From assembly GCF_008641105.1 (NCBI RefSeq), contig NZ_VTTI01000003.1, positions 84,981 to 148,980 of the forward strand: a stretch of 64,000 bases of DNA, read 5' to 3'. The notes below the pieces were generated by a model, which saw only the letters and a list, made by a program, of their open reading frames with translations, made no database searches and was not told the origin of the DNA. The translations under genes and the position numbers were made by a program. This stretch comes from Halopseudomonas salina (lineage in GTDB: Bacteria; Pseudomonadota; Gammaproteobacteria; Pseudomonadales; Pseudomonadaceae). How positions within the stretch are numbered: the stretch's first letter is position 1; each line of letters begins with the position of its first letter. Below are positions 26,020 through 34,828 of the stretch, in pieces.

Positions 26020-26934
26020 ATGATCAGGGAAATGGACTACAGCCAGGATGACCACACCGTCATCCTCAATCGCCAGGGAAGCGCAGCGGCCCAGAGCACG
26101 TTGACCGACTTCGCGCCTCCACCGCAGAAATTCGACAAGCTTGAGGAGCGGATGGTCTATGCCGCCCGCCTGCGCCCCACCGAGGACGTGAACCTGGGGA
26201 TCAACCCTCTGGTGGCGGTGGCATCGGCGCTCCTGTCAGAAATCGTGCGGCTGCAACAGAGTTACGAGCGCGAGGATCTGTACATCCTCAAGGATCGCCT
26301 GACCTCCGAAATCAAACGCTTCGAACACCGCGCCCTGCAGGAAGGTGCCGAAAGCAGCCAGGTCATGGCAGCCCGTTACGTGCTCTGTACCGCACTGGAT
26401 GAAGCTGTGGTCACCACCCCTTGGGGGAACGAGAGCGAGTGGTCGCAGATGAGTCTGCTGAGTAGTTTCCATAACGAGACATTCGGCGGTGAGAAGTTCT
26501 TTCAGCTGTTGGAGCGACTCTCGCGAGACCCGGTGAAGCACCTGCCCATGCTCGAGCTGATGTACATCTGCATGTCCCTGGGTTTCGAGGGCAAATACCG
26601 GGTGCTGCCACGGGGCATGCTGGAGCTGGACAACATCCGCGACAGTTTGTATCGCCAGATCCGCCAGCTGCGGGGTGACGTGCCACGGGACATCTCGCCC
26701 CACTGGGAAGGGCTGCGTGAAACCCGGCGGCGGCTGGTGCGCATCGTCCCCTGGTGGCTGATCACCCTGTTCACCCTGATCTGCCTCGGGGTGATCTACG
26801 GGGTATTCACCTGGATGCTCAATGAAGAGCGCGCCGGTGCCATCGCGCCATTCGAAGACAGTCTGCAAATCGAACAGAGCATCGACAGCACTGCACCAGC
26901 GGCTGATGCCAACGCCTTGTCAGGGATGAATTGA
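26020..26934 (+). CDS. tssL: T6SS inner-membrane protein TssL (DotU, short form)
   Basis: A 304-aa DotU-type protein. A cytoplasmic helical hook domain (about 65–235, with NPLVAVASALLSEI, CTALDEAVVTTPWG and the FGGEKFFQLLERL motif) is followed by a single transmembrane helix at about 243–263 (WWLITLFTLICLGVIYGVF). There is no C-terminal OmpA-like peptidoglycan-binding domain, so cell-wall anchoring would need another protein. AGGAG precedes ATG 26020. It starts 4 nt after tssK and ends 1 nt before tssM. Confidence 0.96.
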   Translation: MIREMDYSQDDHTVILNRQGSAAAQSTLTDFAPPPQKFDKLEERMVYAARLRPTEDVNLGINPLVAVASALLSEIVRLQQSYEREDLYILKDRLTSEIKRFEHRALQEGAESSQVMAARYVLCTALDEAVVTTPWGNESEWSQMSLLSSFHNETFGGEKFFQLLERLSRDPVKHLPMLELMYICMSLGFEGKYRVLPRGMLELDNIRDSLYRQIRQLRGDVPRDISPHWEGLRETRRRLVRIVPWWLITLFTLICLGVIYGVFTWMLNEERAGAIAPFEDSLQIEQSIDSTAPAADANALSGMN

Positions 26935-26935
26935 A

Positions 26936-29900
26936 ATGAAGAACTTTCTTATCAATGTCGGTCGTTTCTTCCGACGCAACTGGGTATGGAGCTTGTGCCT
27001 GGTGCTCCTGTTGACCTTGCTGGTGTGGTTTGTCGGCCCGCTATTGGCGGTCAATGATCATCGCTTCTGGGCTTCATCGAGCAGCCGTTTGCTGACTATC
27101 AGCTTGCTGTTTCTGGCCTGGGGCCTGGCGATGGTATTCGTCAGTTGGCGCGGTAATGTACGCAAGAAAGCCAACGAAGAGGACGCCGATTACCAGGCGC
27201 GGCAGCAGCGGGAGCAACTGGTCATAGAAGAACACATGGCGCTGCACAGCCGTTTCCGCGAGGCCCTGCGTACTCTGCGTCGCTCCAGCCTGTACAGCGG
27301 CCACAGCGATCGCCGCCGACGCGAACTGCCCTGGTACCTGGTAATGGGCCCGGAAGGCGCCGGCAAGACCAGTCTGCTGGATTTCTCCGGCCTGGAGTTC
27401 CCGCTCAACAAGGGCGACAAACAGCGCCTCACCCGGGATGTCAGCAGTACGCGCTATGCGGACTGGTATTTCGCCGAGCACGCCATCCTGATCGATACCG
27501 CGGGCCGCTATCTGACCCACGACGACCCCGAGGTGGATGCCGCCGGCTGGCAAAGCCTGCTGGGCCTGCTACGCAAACGCCGCCCACGTTCGCTCAACGG
27601 GGTGTTGATCAGCGTACCGGTCGGCCTGTTGATGAGTGGCTCGGAACTGGAGCTGGAGACCCTGGCACGCCAGACCCGCCAGCGCCTGCACGATATCAAT
27701 CAGCGTCTGGGCGCCGATGTGCCGGTCTACCTGGTCGTCAGCAAGGCAGACGAACTGGTGGGTTTTGATGAATTTTTCGATCAGCTGTCCCGCGAGGAAA
27801 GCGACCAGGTGCTGGGAGTCAGTTTCCGCAAGGGCCAGAACAGCACCGACATTCAGGTGGTGCGTCAGGAGTTCGAAGAGCTGATGCGCCGTCTGAACAG
27901 CCAGGTGGTCATGCGCATGCACCAGGAGCGCGACAGCCAGCGCCGTGGTCGCATTCTCGATTTCCCCCTCCGCCTGGGGCAGATCGAAGAGCGCCTGGGG
28001 CTGTTTATCGAGCTGGCCTTTTCCGGTAACCGCTACCAGCGCGCCAGCCAGTTACGTGGTTTCTATCTGACCAGCGCTCCGCAGGTGATTGCCGCAGCCC
28101 GCGCTCAGCACGGCTCCCTGGGTCAGACGCCGAGTAAAGCACGTGGCAGCCTACCCACCTTCCATGCCAGCCACGGTCGCTTCATCAACAATCTGCTTAG
28201 CCGGGTCATTTTCCCCGAGTCAGATCTGACCGGACTCGACCAGCGCGAGGTACGCCGCATCAACTGGGGTCAGCGGGCTCTGTATACGGCCGCCCTCGGC
28301 TGTCTGATCGTATTCGGCGTGGTCTGGGGCAACAGCTTTTCGAGTAACCATCAGGGCCTTGAACGCTTGCAGAGCGTAGGCCAGGCGCTGAACCGCCACA
28401 AGGCGCTGCTCAGCGATGAGGACGACGCCCTGGGGATATTGCAAGCGCTGGATATCAGTTACGCCGCAACCAGAGTCTTCCCCTCAGAGGATCAGGTCGT
28501 GTGGACACAACGCGGCGGACTCTACCAGGGCGAAAAGGTTGCCCCCGCCTTGCACGCGGCCTATCGAGCCGACCTGGAACGCCTGCTACTGACCCGGGTC
28601 GGCCAGCAACTCGAGCAGCAGATCAACGACAACCTGACCAATCGCGAGAGTTTGCTCGGCAGCCTGCGGGCCTATTTGATGCTGAATCTGGAAGATCGCC
28701 GCGATCCGGTTTTCCTGCAGGACTGGATGGCCAGGGCCTGGTCCTTGGGCTACCCCGGAAACACCGAGGCGCAAAAAGGCCTCAACCGACATTTTGCTCG
28801 ACTGCTCGGCGACGATTTCACGCCCTATGCGCTGAATGATCGCCTGGTAGCCGACGCCCGGGCGGAACTGCGCAGTGAGTCACTCGCCACGGTGGTCTAC
28901 CGGATGCTGCGCGAACAGGCCGCCAGCCTCCCTGATTACCGGCTTGCCCAGCATCTGGGTCCACAGGCAGCCTTGCTCACCAGCAATGACAATATCATCC
29001 CGGGCTTTTTCACCCGTGATGGTTACAGCCAGACGTTCATGGCCGAAGGTGGTGATCTCGTACGCGAGATCCTGCGCGACAACTGGGTCCTTGGAGAGAG
29101 TGATGAGCTCAGTGTGGCTGACCTCAACCGGCTCATGGTCGAGATGGAGCAACTGTACTTCGAAGACTATGCCGGACAATGGGCTGACGCCCTTTCCCGC
29201 TTGCATATCGAACCACTAGGCAGTGCGACCGCGGGGGCCAATCAACTGGCGGGCCTCACCGCAGCCAACTCGCCTCTGCTGATGCTCCTGACCGAAGTGC
29301 GAGAAAACACCCTGCTGGCGGGCATGCTAGATGCCGATGTGTCGGCCAAGGACCTCACCGGCGCAGCGCAGTCTGCCGGCGTATCCCTGGGACGAAAAGG
29401 CCGCCTGGCGGCCATCGCCGCCGAGGAAGCTCAGTCGGTAGCAGCCCAGAGCTTGCCGGCGACCGCACGCAAGAACCTGCAGCGTCAGTTCGAGCCACTG
29501 CACCGCCTGCTCGATGAACAGGGGGCTCCCGGTTCCGAGCTCACCAGCACAATGCAGGCGCTCGACGGCTTGAAATTACAGCTGACGACACTCGCCCAGG
29601 CCAGCGTGCCGGAGCAGGCTGCATTCAACATGGCCAAGGCGCGAATGCAGGGTCGCCGTGACGCTATCAACCAGCTACGAAACAGTTCCAGCAATCTGCC
29701 GCAGCCTCTGGGCGCCTGGATGGAGAACCTCGCTGAGGACAGCTGGATGCTGGTGTTGGGCGATGCCTACACCTATCTCAACCAGCGCTATCGCAGTGAG
29801 CTGTTCAACTCCTACACCAGCTCCCTGGGGAAGCGTTATCCGTTTGTCATCGAAAGCGAAAGCGATGTCGTACTGGCGGACTTCCGCGAATTTTTCAAGG

Positions 29901-30475
29901 AACAAGGCACCGCCGATGTGTTTTTCGACAACTACCTTAAAGCCTTTGTCACCGATAGCAGCGGCGCTTTCAATCTCCGCTGGGTGGATGGCCGCGCCCT
30001 GCCGCTATCACGGGAGTTTCTCGCGCAGATGAGCAAGTTGCAGACCATCCGTCGCAGCTTCTTTGCAGAGAACCCCAACGAGCCGCAGATCCTGTTCAAG
30101 CTGGAACCGCACTCACTGGACTCCAGCTTGGGACGAGCCAACTTCCGGTTTGGCGCCCAGAACATGGAATACCGGCACGGCCCGATCATCCAGACCGCTT
30201 TCCGCTGGCCCGCCAATGATGGTGAAAGTCGCACCAGTTTGACCGTGGAGGACCTGGGTGGCCGGCGTGTGGGAATCGAACAGAATACGGGTCCCTGGTC
30301 ATTGTTCCGCCTGCTCGACATGATGGAAGTCGCCCACCATACCGACCGCGATGTGCTGATGCTCAAGGCCAACCTGGGGGGCCTGCGGGCCAATTACCTG
30401 CTACACAGCCAGCGCTCGCCGAACCCCTTCGATCTGAGTCTGCTGCGCGACTTTTCGCTGCCGGCTCGCCTGTGA
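26936..30475 (+). CDS. tssM: T6SS inner-membrane protein TssM (IcmF)
   Basis: An 1179-aa IcmF-family core of the membrane complex. Two N-terminal transmembrane helices lie near 15–37 and 45–65. The cytoplasmic NTPase-like domain follows, with an intact P-loop GPEGAGKTSLL near residue 138 and a LIDTAGRYL motif. A third membrane helix lies near 447–465 (ALYTAALGCLIVFGVVW). A long periplasmic part ends in the TssJ-binding C-terminal domain. Its stop overlaps the phosphatase start as TGATG. Confidence 0.97.
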   Translation: MKNFLINVGRFFRRNWVWSLCLVLLLTLLVWFVGPLLAVNDHRFWASSSSRLLTISLLFLAWGLAMVFVSWRGNVRKKANEEDADYQARQQREQLVIEEHMALHSRFREALRTLRRSSLYSGHSDRRRRELPWYLVMGPEGAGKTSLLDFSGLEFPLNKGDKQRLTRDVSSTRYADWYFAEHAILIDTAGRYLTHDDPEVDAAGWQSLLGLLRKRRPRSLNGVLISVPVGLLMSGSELELETLARQTRQRLHDINQRLGADVPVYLVVSKADELVGFDEFFDQLSREESDQVLGVSFRKGQNSTDIQVVRQEFEELMRRLNSQVVMRMHQERDSQRRGRILDFPLRLGQIEERLGLFIELAFSGNRYQRASQLRGFYLTSAPQVIAAARAQHGSLGQTPSKARGSLPTFHASHGRFINNLLSRVIFPESDLTGLDQREVRRINWGQRALYTAALGCLIVFGVVWGNSFSSNHQGLERLQSVGQALNRHKALLSDEDDALGILQALDISYAATRVFPSEDQVVWTQRGGLYQGEKVAPALHAAYRADLERLLLTRVGQQLEQQINDNLTNRESLLGSLRAYLMLNLEDRRDPVFLQDWMARAWSLGYPGNTEAQKGLNRHFARLLGDDFTPYALNDRLVADARAELRSESLATVVYRMLREQAASLPDYRLAQHLGPQAALLTSNDNIIPGFFTRDGYSQTFMAEGGDLVREILRDNWVLGESDELSVADLNRLMVEMEQLYFEDYAGQWADALSRLHIEPLGSATAGANQLAGLTAANSPLLMLLTEVRENTLLAGMLDADVSAKDLTGAAQSAGVSLGRKGRLAAIAAEEAQSVAAQSLPATARKNLQRQFEPLHRLLDEQGAPGSELTSTMQALDGLKLQLTTLAQASVPEQAAFNMAKARMQGRRDAINQLRNSSSNLPQPLGAWMENLAEDSWMLVLGDAYTYLNQRYRSELFNSYTSSLGKRYPFVIESESDVVLADFREFFKEQGTADVFFDNYLKAFVTDSSGAFNLRWVDGRALPLSREFLAQMSKLQTIRRSFFAENPNEPQILFKLEPHSLDSSLGRANFRFGAQNMEYRHGPIIQTAFRWPANDGESRTSLTVEDLGGRRVGIEQNTGPWSLFRLLDMMEVAHHTDRDVLMLKANLGGLRANYLLHSQRSPNPFDLSLLRDFSLPARL

Positions 30476-31206
30476 TGGCCGAGGTGGGAACACGCTGGAA
30501 AAGTGCAGCACGCACCGATCGCGGTAAAGTGCGTGCCCGCAACGAGGACGCCGTGCTGGCTCTTCCCGAGCGAGGCCTCTGGCTGGTCGCCGACGGCATG
30601 GGCGGCCACCAGAATGGCGCGCTGGCCAGCAGGCTGATCGTAGAGGAAATCGTCGAGTTGCCCGAGGGTGGCAGCCTCGATGACCGGCTGCTGGATGTGC
30701 GTGATTGCCTGTATCGCGTCAACCGGTTGCTCGGTCATGAGATCACCATGACCGCAGACAAACCTGACAGCATCATGGGTAGTACCGTGGTCATGCTATT
30801 GGCCCAGGGTGAGCGCGCCATATGCGTCTGGGCGGGAGACAGCCGCGGCTACCTCTGGCGCAGCGGCAAGCTCTACCAGTTGTCGCGGGACCACTGCCTG
30901 ATGCAGGAGTTGATCCAGGAGCAGCAGCTCAGTCCCGCCGAAGCGGCCAGCCATCCCTCAGCCAGGGCGCTGACCAGGGCCGTAGGCGCCAGTGATGATC
31001 TGCTGCTGGATATCGTCGACTTTACCATCTACCCCGGTGACACCTTGATGCTCTGCAGTGACGGGCTCTATCAGGACCTGTCGCGTGATGACATCAGCGA
31101 CGCTCTCAGCCTGGAGTCCACCGAACGGGCCCTGCATAGATTGTTTCGCCAGGCCCTGAGCGGCCCCGCGCGGGACAACATCAGCGCCGTGGTAATCCGC
31201 CCATGA
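30475..31206 (+). CDS. stp1: PP2C-family protein phosphatase of T6SS (Stp1/PppA-like)
   Basis: A 243-aa PPM/PP2C phosphatase. The metal-binding motifs are complete: RGKVRARNEDAV, the VADGMGGHQNG core, GSTVVMLL, SRGYLWRSGKLY, LMLCSDGLYQDL and the final RDNISAVVI. It would reverse phosphorylation set by the adjacent kinase, probably on the FHA protein or other T6SS parts. ATG 30475 overlaps the tssM stop by one base; a GTG one codon earlier is possible. The end overlaps the kinase gene by 4 nt. Confidence 0.94.
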   Translation: MAEVGTRWKSAARTDRGKVRARNEDAVLALPERGLWLVADGMGGHQNGALASRLIVEEIVELPEGGSLDDRLLDVRDCLYRVNRLLGHEITMTADKPDSIMGSTVVMLLAQGERAICVWAGDSRGYLWRSGKLYQLSRDHCLMQELIQEQQLSPAEAASHPSARALTRAVGASDDLLLDIVDFTIYPGDTLMLCSDGLYQDLSRDDISDALSLESTERALHRLFRQALSGPARDNISAVVIRP

Positions 31207-32198
31207 GTATTTCGGAGTCCCCCATGATCGAATCTGCCCAGCAACCGTCTTCTGTCCTGACTCGATTGGCCGACAGTCCGCAGCATCGGGTGGCGAACGA
31301 GAAAACCCACCGGGTCTGCGAACTGCCGGAGCTGCTCTGCAAGCGTTACAAGATTGAGCGTCTGCTCGGCGTGGGCGGCATGGGCGCGGTCTACCGCGCG
31401 CGGGATCTGCTACGCGAACAGTATGGCGATCCCGACCCCTATATCGCCATCAAGACACTGAATGAAGAGTTTGCCGAGTATCCCGACGCCAGCGCCCTGC
31501 TCTATACCGAGTTTGCACTGACCAGCCGGCTGCGCCATGGCAATGTGATTCGCCTGCATGCCTTTGATATCGATCCCGCCAGCCAGCGCGCCTTCTTCAC
31601 CATGGAAGAATTGAAGGGGCCTACGCTGGACCAGTTGCTGGAGCAGCACCCTGACGGGTTGCCCTGGCTCGAATTTCGCAGTGTTGCCCTGCCGTTACTT
31701 GAAGCACTGACCTGTGCACACGAGATGGGCGTCCTGCACGGTGACCTCAAGCCCAGCAACGTCATGCTCGCGCGCGATGGGTTGAGGCTATTTGATTTCG
31801 GTTTGGGCCAGCCACTCAAGGGGCTGCTCAATAGCCTGCCCCGCCTGAGCCGCAAGCGTATTGCTGCCTGGACGCCACGCTATGCAGCCCTGGAATTGCT
31901 TAATGGTGAGCCACTGACCACGGTTTCGGATATCTACGGCATGGCGTGCATTCTTTATGAGCTGTCCAGTGGCATACACCCCTACAGCCGCCTGACCGCC
32001 AAGCAGGCGAAAGCCATGGAGCAGGACAAAACCCTGCAAAAACCGGCAAAGCTGCCCGCCCACTGCTGGCCAGCCCTGCGCACCGCCCTGGCCTTCGACA
32101 AGGAAAACCGGGAGATAGATGCGCAGAGGTTGCTTGATGCTTTTACTGCGCCCCGACCGAGTTTGCTCCGGCGAATCTGCAGCCGCAGGCCAGGATGA
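31203..32198 (+). CDS. stk1: Ser/Thr protein kinase of T6SS (Stk1-like)
   Basis: A 331-aa Hanks-type kinase. The glycine loop is LGVGGMGAVYRA, the VAIK-type lysine lies in YIAIKTLNEEF, the catalytic loop reads VLHGDLKPSNVM (Asp181) and DFG is present in LFDFGLGQP. The HRD arginine is Gly, as in the non-RD class of kinases. There is no transmembrane helix or periplasmic domain, unlike PpkA of H1-type systems. The length fits Stk1 of the H2 cluster. ATG 31203 overlaps the phosphatase stop; an in-frame ATG at 31224 with GGAG upstream is an alternative start. Confidence 0.93.
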   Translation: MSISESPMIESAQQPSSVLTRLADSPQHRVANEKTHRVCELPELLCKRYKIERLLGVGGMGAVYRARDLLREQYGDPDPYIAIKTLNEEFAEYPDASALLYTEFALTSRLRHGNVIRLHAFDIDPASQRAFFTMEELKGPTLDQLLEQHPDGLPWLEFRSVALPLLEALTCAHEMGVLHGDLKPSNVMLARDGLRLFDFGLGQPLKGLLNSLPRLSRKRIAAWTPRYAALELLNGEPLTTVSDIYGMACILYELSSGIHPYSRLTAKQAKAMEQDKTLQKPAKLPAHCWPALRTALAFDKENREIDAQRLLDAFTAPRPSLLRRICSRRPG

Positions 32199-32294
32199 AT
32201 GATTGGACTTGTGCGCCACAGTGGCGATGGCTGGTGTTGATTCAATAGCCGATTCAGGCACAATACCCGGCCACGTCACAACCCGATTGCCGTC

Positions 32295-33335
32295 ATGACC
32301 ACTGTCCCCTCCACACCTGTTCTCCGTCGCCCCGGCCCGTCCAGGCGCTTCTGCGTGGCGCCGATGATGGATTGGACGGACAGGCACTACCGGTTCTTTG
32401 CCCGGTTGATAAGCCAGCACGCGTTGCTCTACACCGAGATGGTCACCACCGGTGCCGTCATCCACGGCGATCGTTCACGCTTTCTCGGCTTCAACACCGC
32501 GGAGCAGCCGCTAGCCTTGCAGTTGGGCGGAAGCAACCCGGCTGAGCTGGCGACCTGCGCAGCCCTGGCCGAAGAGGCCGGTTTTGCCGAGGTAAACCTG
32601 AATGTGGGCTGCCCCAGCGATCGGGTGCAAAACAATATGATCGGCGCCTGTCTGATGGCCCATCCCGGTCTGGTGGCCGAAGGTGTGAAGGCCATGTACG
32701 ACGCCTGCAGCATTCCGGTCACGGTCAAACACCGGATCGGTATCAATGGCCACGACAGTTACGAACAGCTGCGCGATTTTGTCGGCCAGGTCCATGAGGC
32801 TGGTTGCGATACTTTTATCGTGCATGCCCGTATTGCGATTCTCGAAGGGCTTTCCCCCAAGGAAAACAGAGACATACCGCCGCTGCGTTATGAAGTAGTG
32901 CACCAGCTCAAGGCTGAGTTCCCGCATCTGGAGATTATCCTCAACGGTGGACTGACCGATCTGGACGTGATGCAGCAGCATATGACCGCGCTTGATGGCG
33001 TGATGGTGGGCCGTGAGGCCTATCACAATCCCTATCTTATGGCTGACGTAGATCGACGTTTTTACCGCGACGCCAACGCTCGCCCAAGCCGTATCGAGGT
33101 ACTGCAGTTACTGCGTCCCTATATAGTCGCTCACTTGGAACAGGGCGGGGTAATGAACCACGTAACCCGTCACATTCTGGGCCTTTTCCAGGGCCTTCCA
33201 GGGGCACGACATTTCCGTCGTCAATTGAGCAGCGCCCTGCACCAGACAGATGATCCATTGGCGCTTTACGATGAGTTGCTGGCCGACATGACGCAACGGC
33301 TGGAGCCTCGGGATTGCCCGCGCCAGCAGGCTTGA
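32295..33335 (+). CDS. dusA: tRNA-dihydrouridine synthase A
   Basis: A 346-aa FMN-dependent enzyme that reduces U20/U20a in the tRNA D loop. Key motifs are CVAPMMDWTDRHYR, the catalytic cysteine in NLNVGCPSDRVQ, the VTVKHRIGING strand and LNGGLTDLD with MVGREAYHNPYL for FMN. The HARIAILEGLSPKENRDIPPL stretch separates DusA from DusB and DusC. It stands as a single gene after the T6SS operon and starts the conserved dusA–tal–rssC–rssB order. Confidence 0.96.
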   Translation: MTTVPSTPVLRRPGPSRRFCVAPMMDWTDRHYRFFARLISQHALLYTEMVTTGAVIHGDRSRFLGFNTAEQPLALQLGGSNPAELATCAALAEEAGFAEVNLNVGCPSDRVQNNMIGACLMAHPGLVAEGVKAMYDACSIPVTVKHRIGINGHDSYEQLRDFVGQVHEAGCDTFIVHARIAILEGLSPKENRDIPPLRYEVVHQLKAEFPHLEIILNGGLTDLDVMQQHMTALDGVMVGREAYHNPYLMADVDRRFYRDANARPSRIEVLQLLRPYIVAHLEQGGVMNHVTRHILGLFQGLPGARHFRRQLSSALHQTDDPLALYDELLADMTQRLEPRDCPRQQA

Positions 33336-33373
33336 GTTAAGGTCAGAGGATATATCCAGAGGGTCTGTCCACA

Positions 33374-34321
33374 ATGCCAAGCAAACTCGAAAGCCTGCGA
33401 AAACATACGCAGATCGTTGCCGACACCGGCGACATAGAAGCCATCCGCAAGTTACAACCGGTGGACGCCACCACCAACCCCTCACTTATGCTCAAAGCGG
33501 CCCAGCAGGAGACCTACAGTGCCATGCTTGATCAGGCACTCAAGGCTTCGGCCGGCAGTTTTGACCCGGTCGCCGATGCCTGCGACGCCTTTGCTGTTGC
33601 CCTGGGCGCGGAAATCACCAAGCTGGTTCCAGGTAGAGTGTCGACCGAAGTCGATGCCCGTCTGTCCTTTGACCGCGCCGCCACTCTGGACAAGGCGCGC
33701 CGTCTGATAGAGCGCTACGAAGAAGCAGGCATCACCCGTGACCGCGTACTGATCAAGATCGCTTCTACCTGGGAGGGCATTCAGGCTGCTGCCGAACTGG
33801 AAAAGGAAGGCATCCAGTGCAATCTCACGTTGCTCTTCTCATTTGCTCAAGCACAGGCTTGCGCAGATGCCGGCGTCTATCTGATTTCGCCCTTTGTCGG
33901 GCGCATCTACGACTGGTATAAAAAGAGTGAAGGTCGCGATTTCCAGGGGATGGAAGATCCTGGCGTGCAATCAGTAGCGCGTATTTACCGCTATTACAAG
34001 CAGCACCAGTTCGTCACCGTTGTCATGGGCGCCAGCTTCCGCAACAGCGGGCAGATTGAAGCCTTGGCCGGCTGCGACCGCTTGACTATCAGCCCCGCCC
34101 TGCTGCAGCAATTGGCGGAGGATGAGGGTGAATTGCAACCCTCGCCAATCCTCACACAGCCGTCTCAGGACCCACTCAACGCGTTGACTGAAAGCACCTT
34201 CCGCTGGGCACACAACGAAGATGCCATGGCCACGGAAAAACTGGCCGAAGGCATCAGGGCTTTTGCGGCAGATCAGGTCAAGCTCGAGCAATTGTTGCGT
34301 CTGCGTATGGTGCAGGCCTAG
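33374..34321 (+). CDS. tal: Transaldolase
   Basis: A 315-aa transaldolase of the TalB type, moving a three-carbon unit between sugar phosphates in the pentose phosphate pathway. Schiff-base lysine is in [12 protein letters not shown], and the family motifs [42 protein letters not shown] and MGASFRN are all present. It follows dusA by 38 nt on the same strand and converges with rssC with only 21 nt between the stops. Confidence 0.97.
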   Translation: MPSKLESLRKHTQIVADTGDIEAIRKLQPVDATTNPSLMLKAAQQETYSAMLDQALKASAGSFDPVADACDAFAVALGAEITKLVPGRVSTEVDARLSFDRAATLDKARRLIERYEEAGITRDRVLIKIASTWEGIQAAAELEKEGIQCNLTLLFSFAQAQACADAGVYLISPFVGRIYDWYKKSEGRDFQGMEDPGVQSVARIYRYYKQHQFVTVVMGASFRNSGQIEALAGCDRLTISPALLQQLAEDEGELQPSPILTQPSQDPLNALTESTFRWAHNEDAMATEKLAEGIRAFAADQVKLEQLLRLRMVQA

Positions 34322-34342
34322 GCAGAAAAATCCAGCACCATA

Positions 34343-34828
34343 TCAGTTGGATTCCAGCGCGCTGACCAGGTCGCGGAAAGCTTCGCGGTTATGGTCGTTG
34401 AGGTCCATCAGAATGCGATGGGCCTCAAGCACTTTATCCTTTACCAGGTCCTCCGAAAGCTCCTGACCCGGCAGATCGGCCAGCTCGGTCTCGGTGGGAG
34501 TTATTTCGGACACGATATTGAATACCTGATCGAATCCCATGCTTTGCAAAAGCCGGTTCATGTCATCCTGGGTAGACACCAGGGTAGGCAGAAACCCGAC
34601 CTTCTCTCGAGACAGGATCGATAGCTTGGCCAGTAGGCCCAGGGAGGTACTGTCTATGCCGTCGGTTTCGGTCAGATCAATGATGATGGCGTTAAACGTC
34701 AGAACACTGAATATCTTTTCGATATAAGCATCCAATGCGGCGCACAGGGTCAACCGCACATCACCGATGAACTTGAGAACGAACGTGCCTTCGGACTCTG
34801 CAAACTGGATCTTGCCAGTAGTCATCAT
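34343..34828 (-). CDS. rssC: STAS-domain anti-anti-sigma-like protein (RssC)
   Basis: A 161-aa protein with a STAS fold over about residues 1–105. IIIDLTETDGIDSTSLGLLAKL contains the conserved phosphorylatable serine region (DSTSLG), and a helical C-terminal tail of about 50 residues follows. It starts on the last base of the rssB stop (TAATG), so the two are co-translated. As I remember, this pair (PA2797–PA2798) works as a phosphatase and its STAS substrate in a partner-switching pathway. Which sigma factor or kinase is involved here cannot be seen. Confidence 0.85.
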   Translation of the reverse strand: MMTTGKIQFAESEGTFVLKFIGDVRLTLCAALDAYIEKIFSVLTFNAIIIDLTETDGIDSTSLGLLAKLSILSREKVGFLPTLVSTQDDMNRLLQSMGFDQVFNIVSEITPTETELADLPGQELSEDLVKDKVLEAHRILMDLNDHNREAFRDLVSALESN

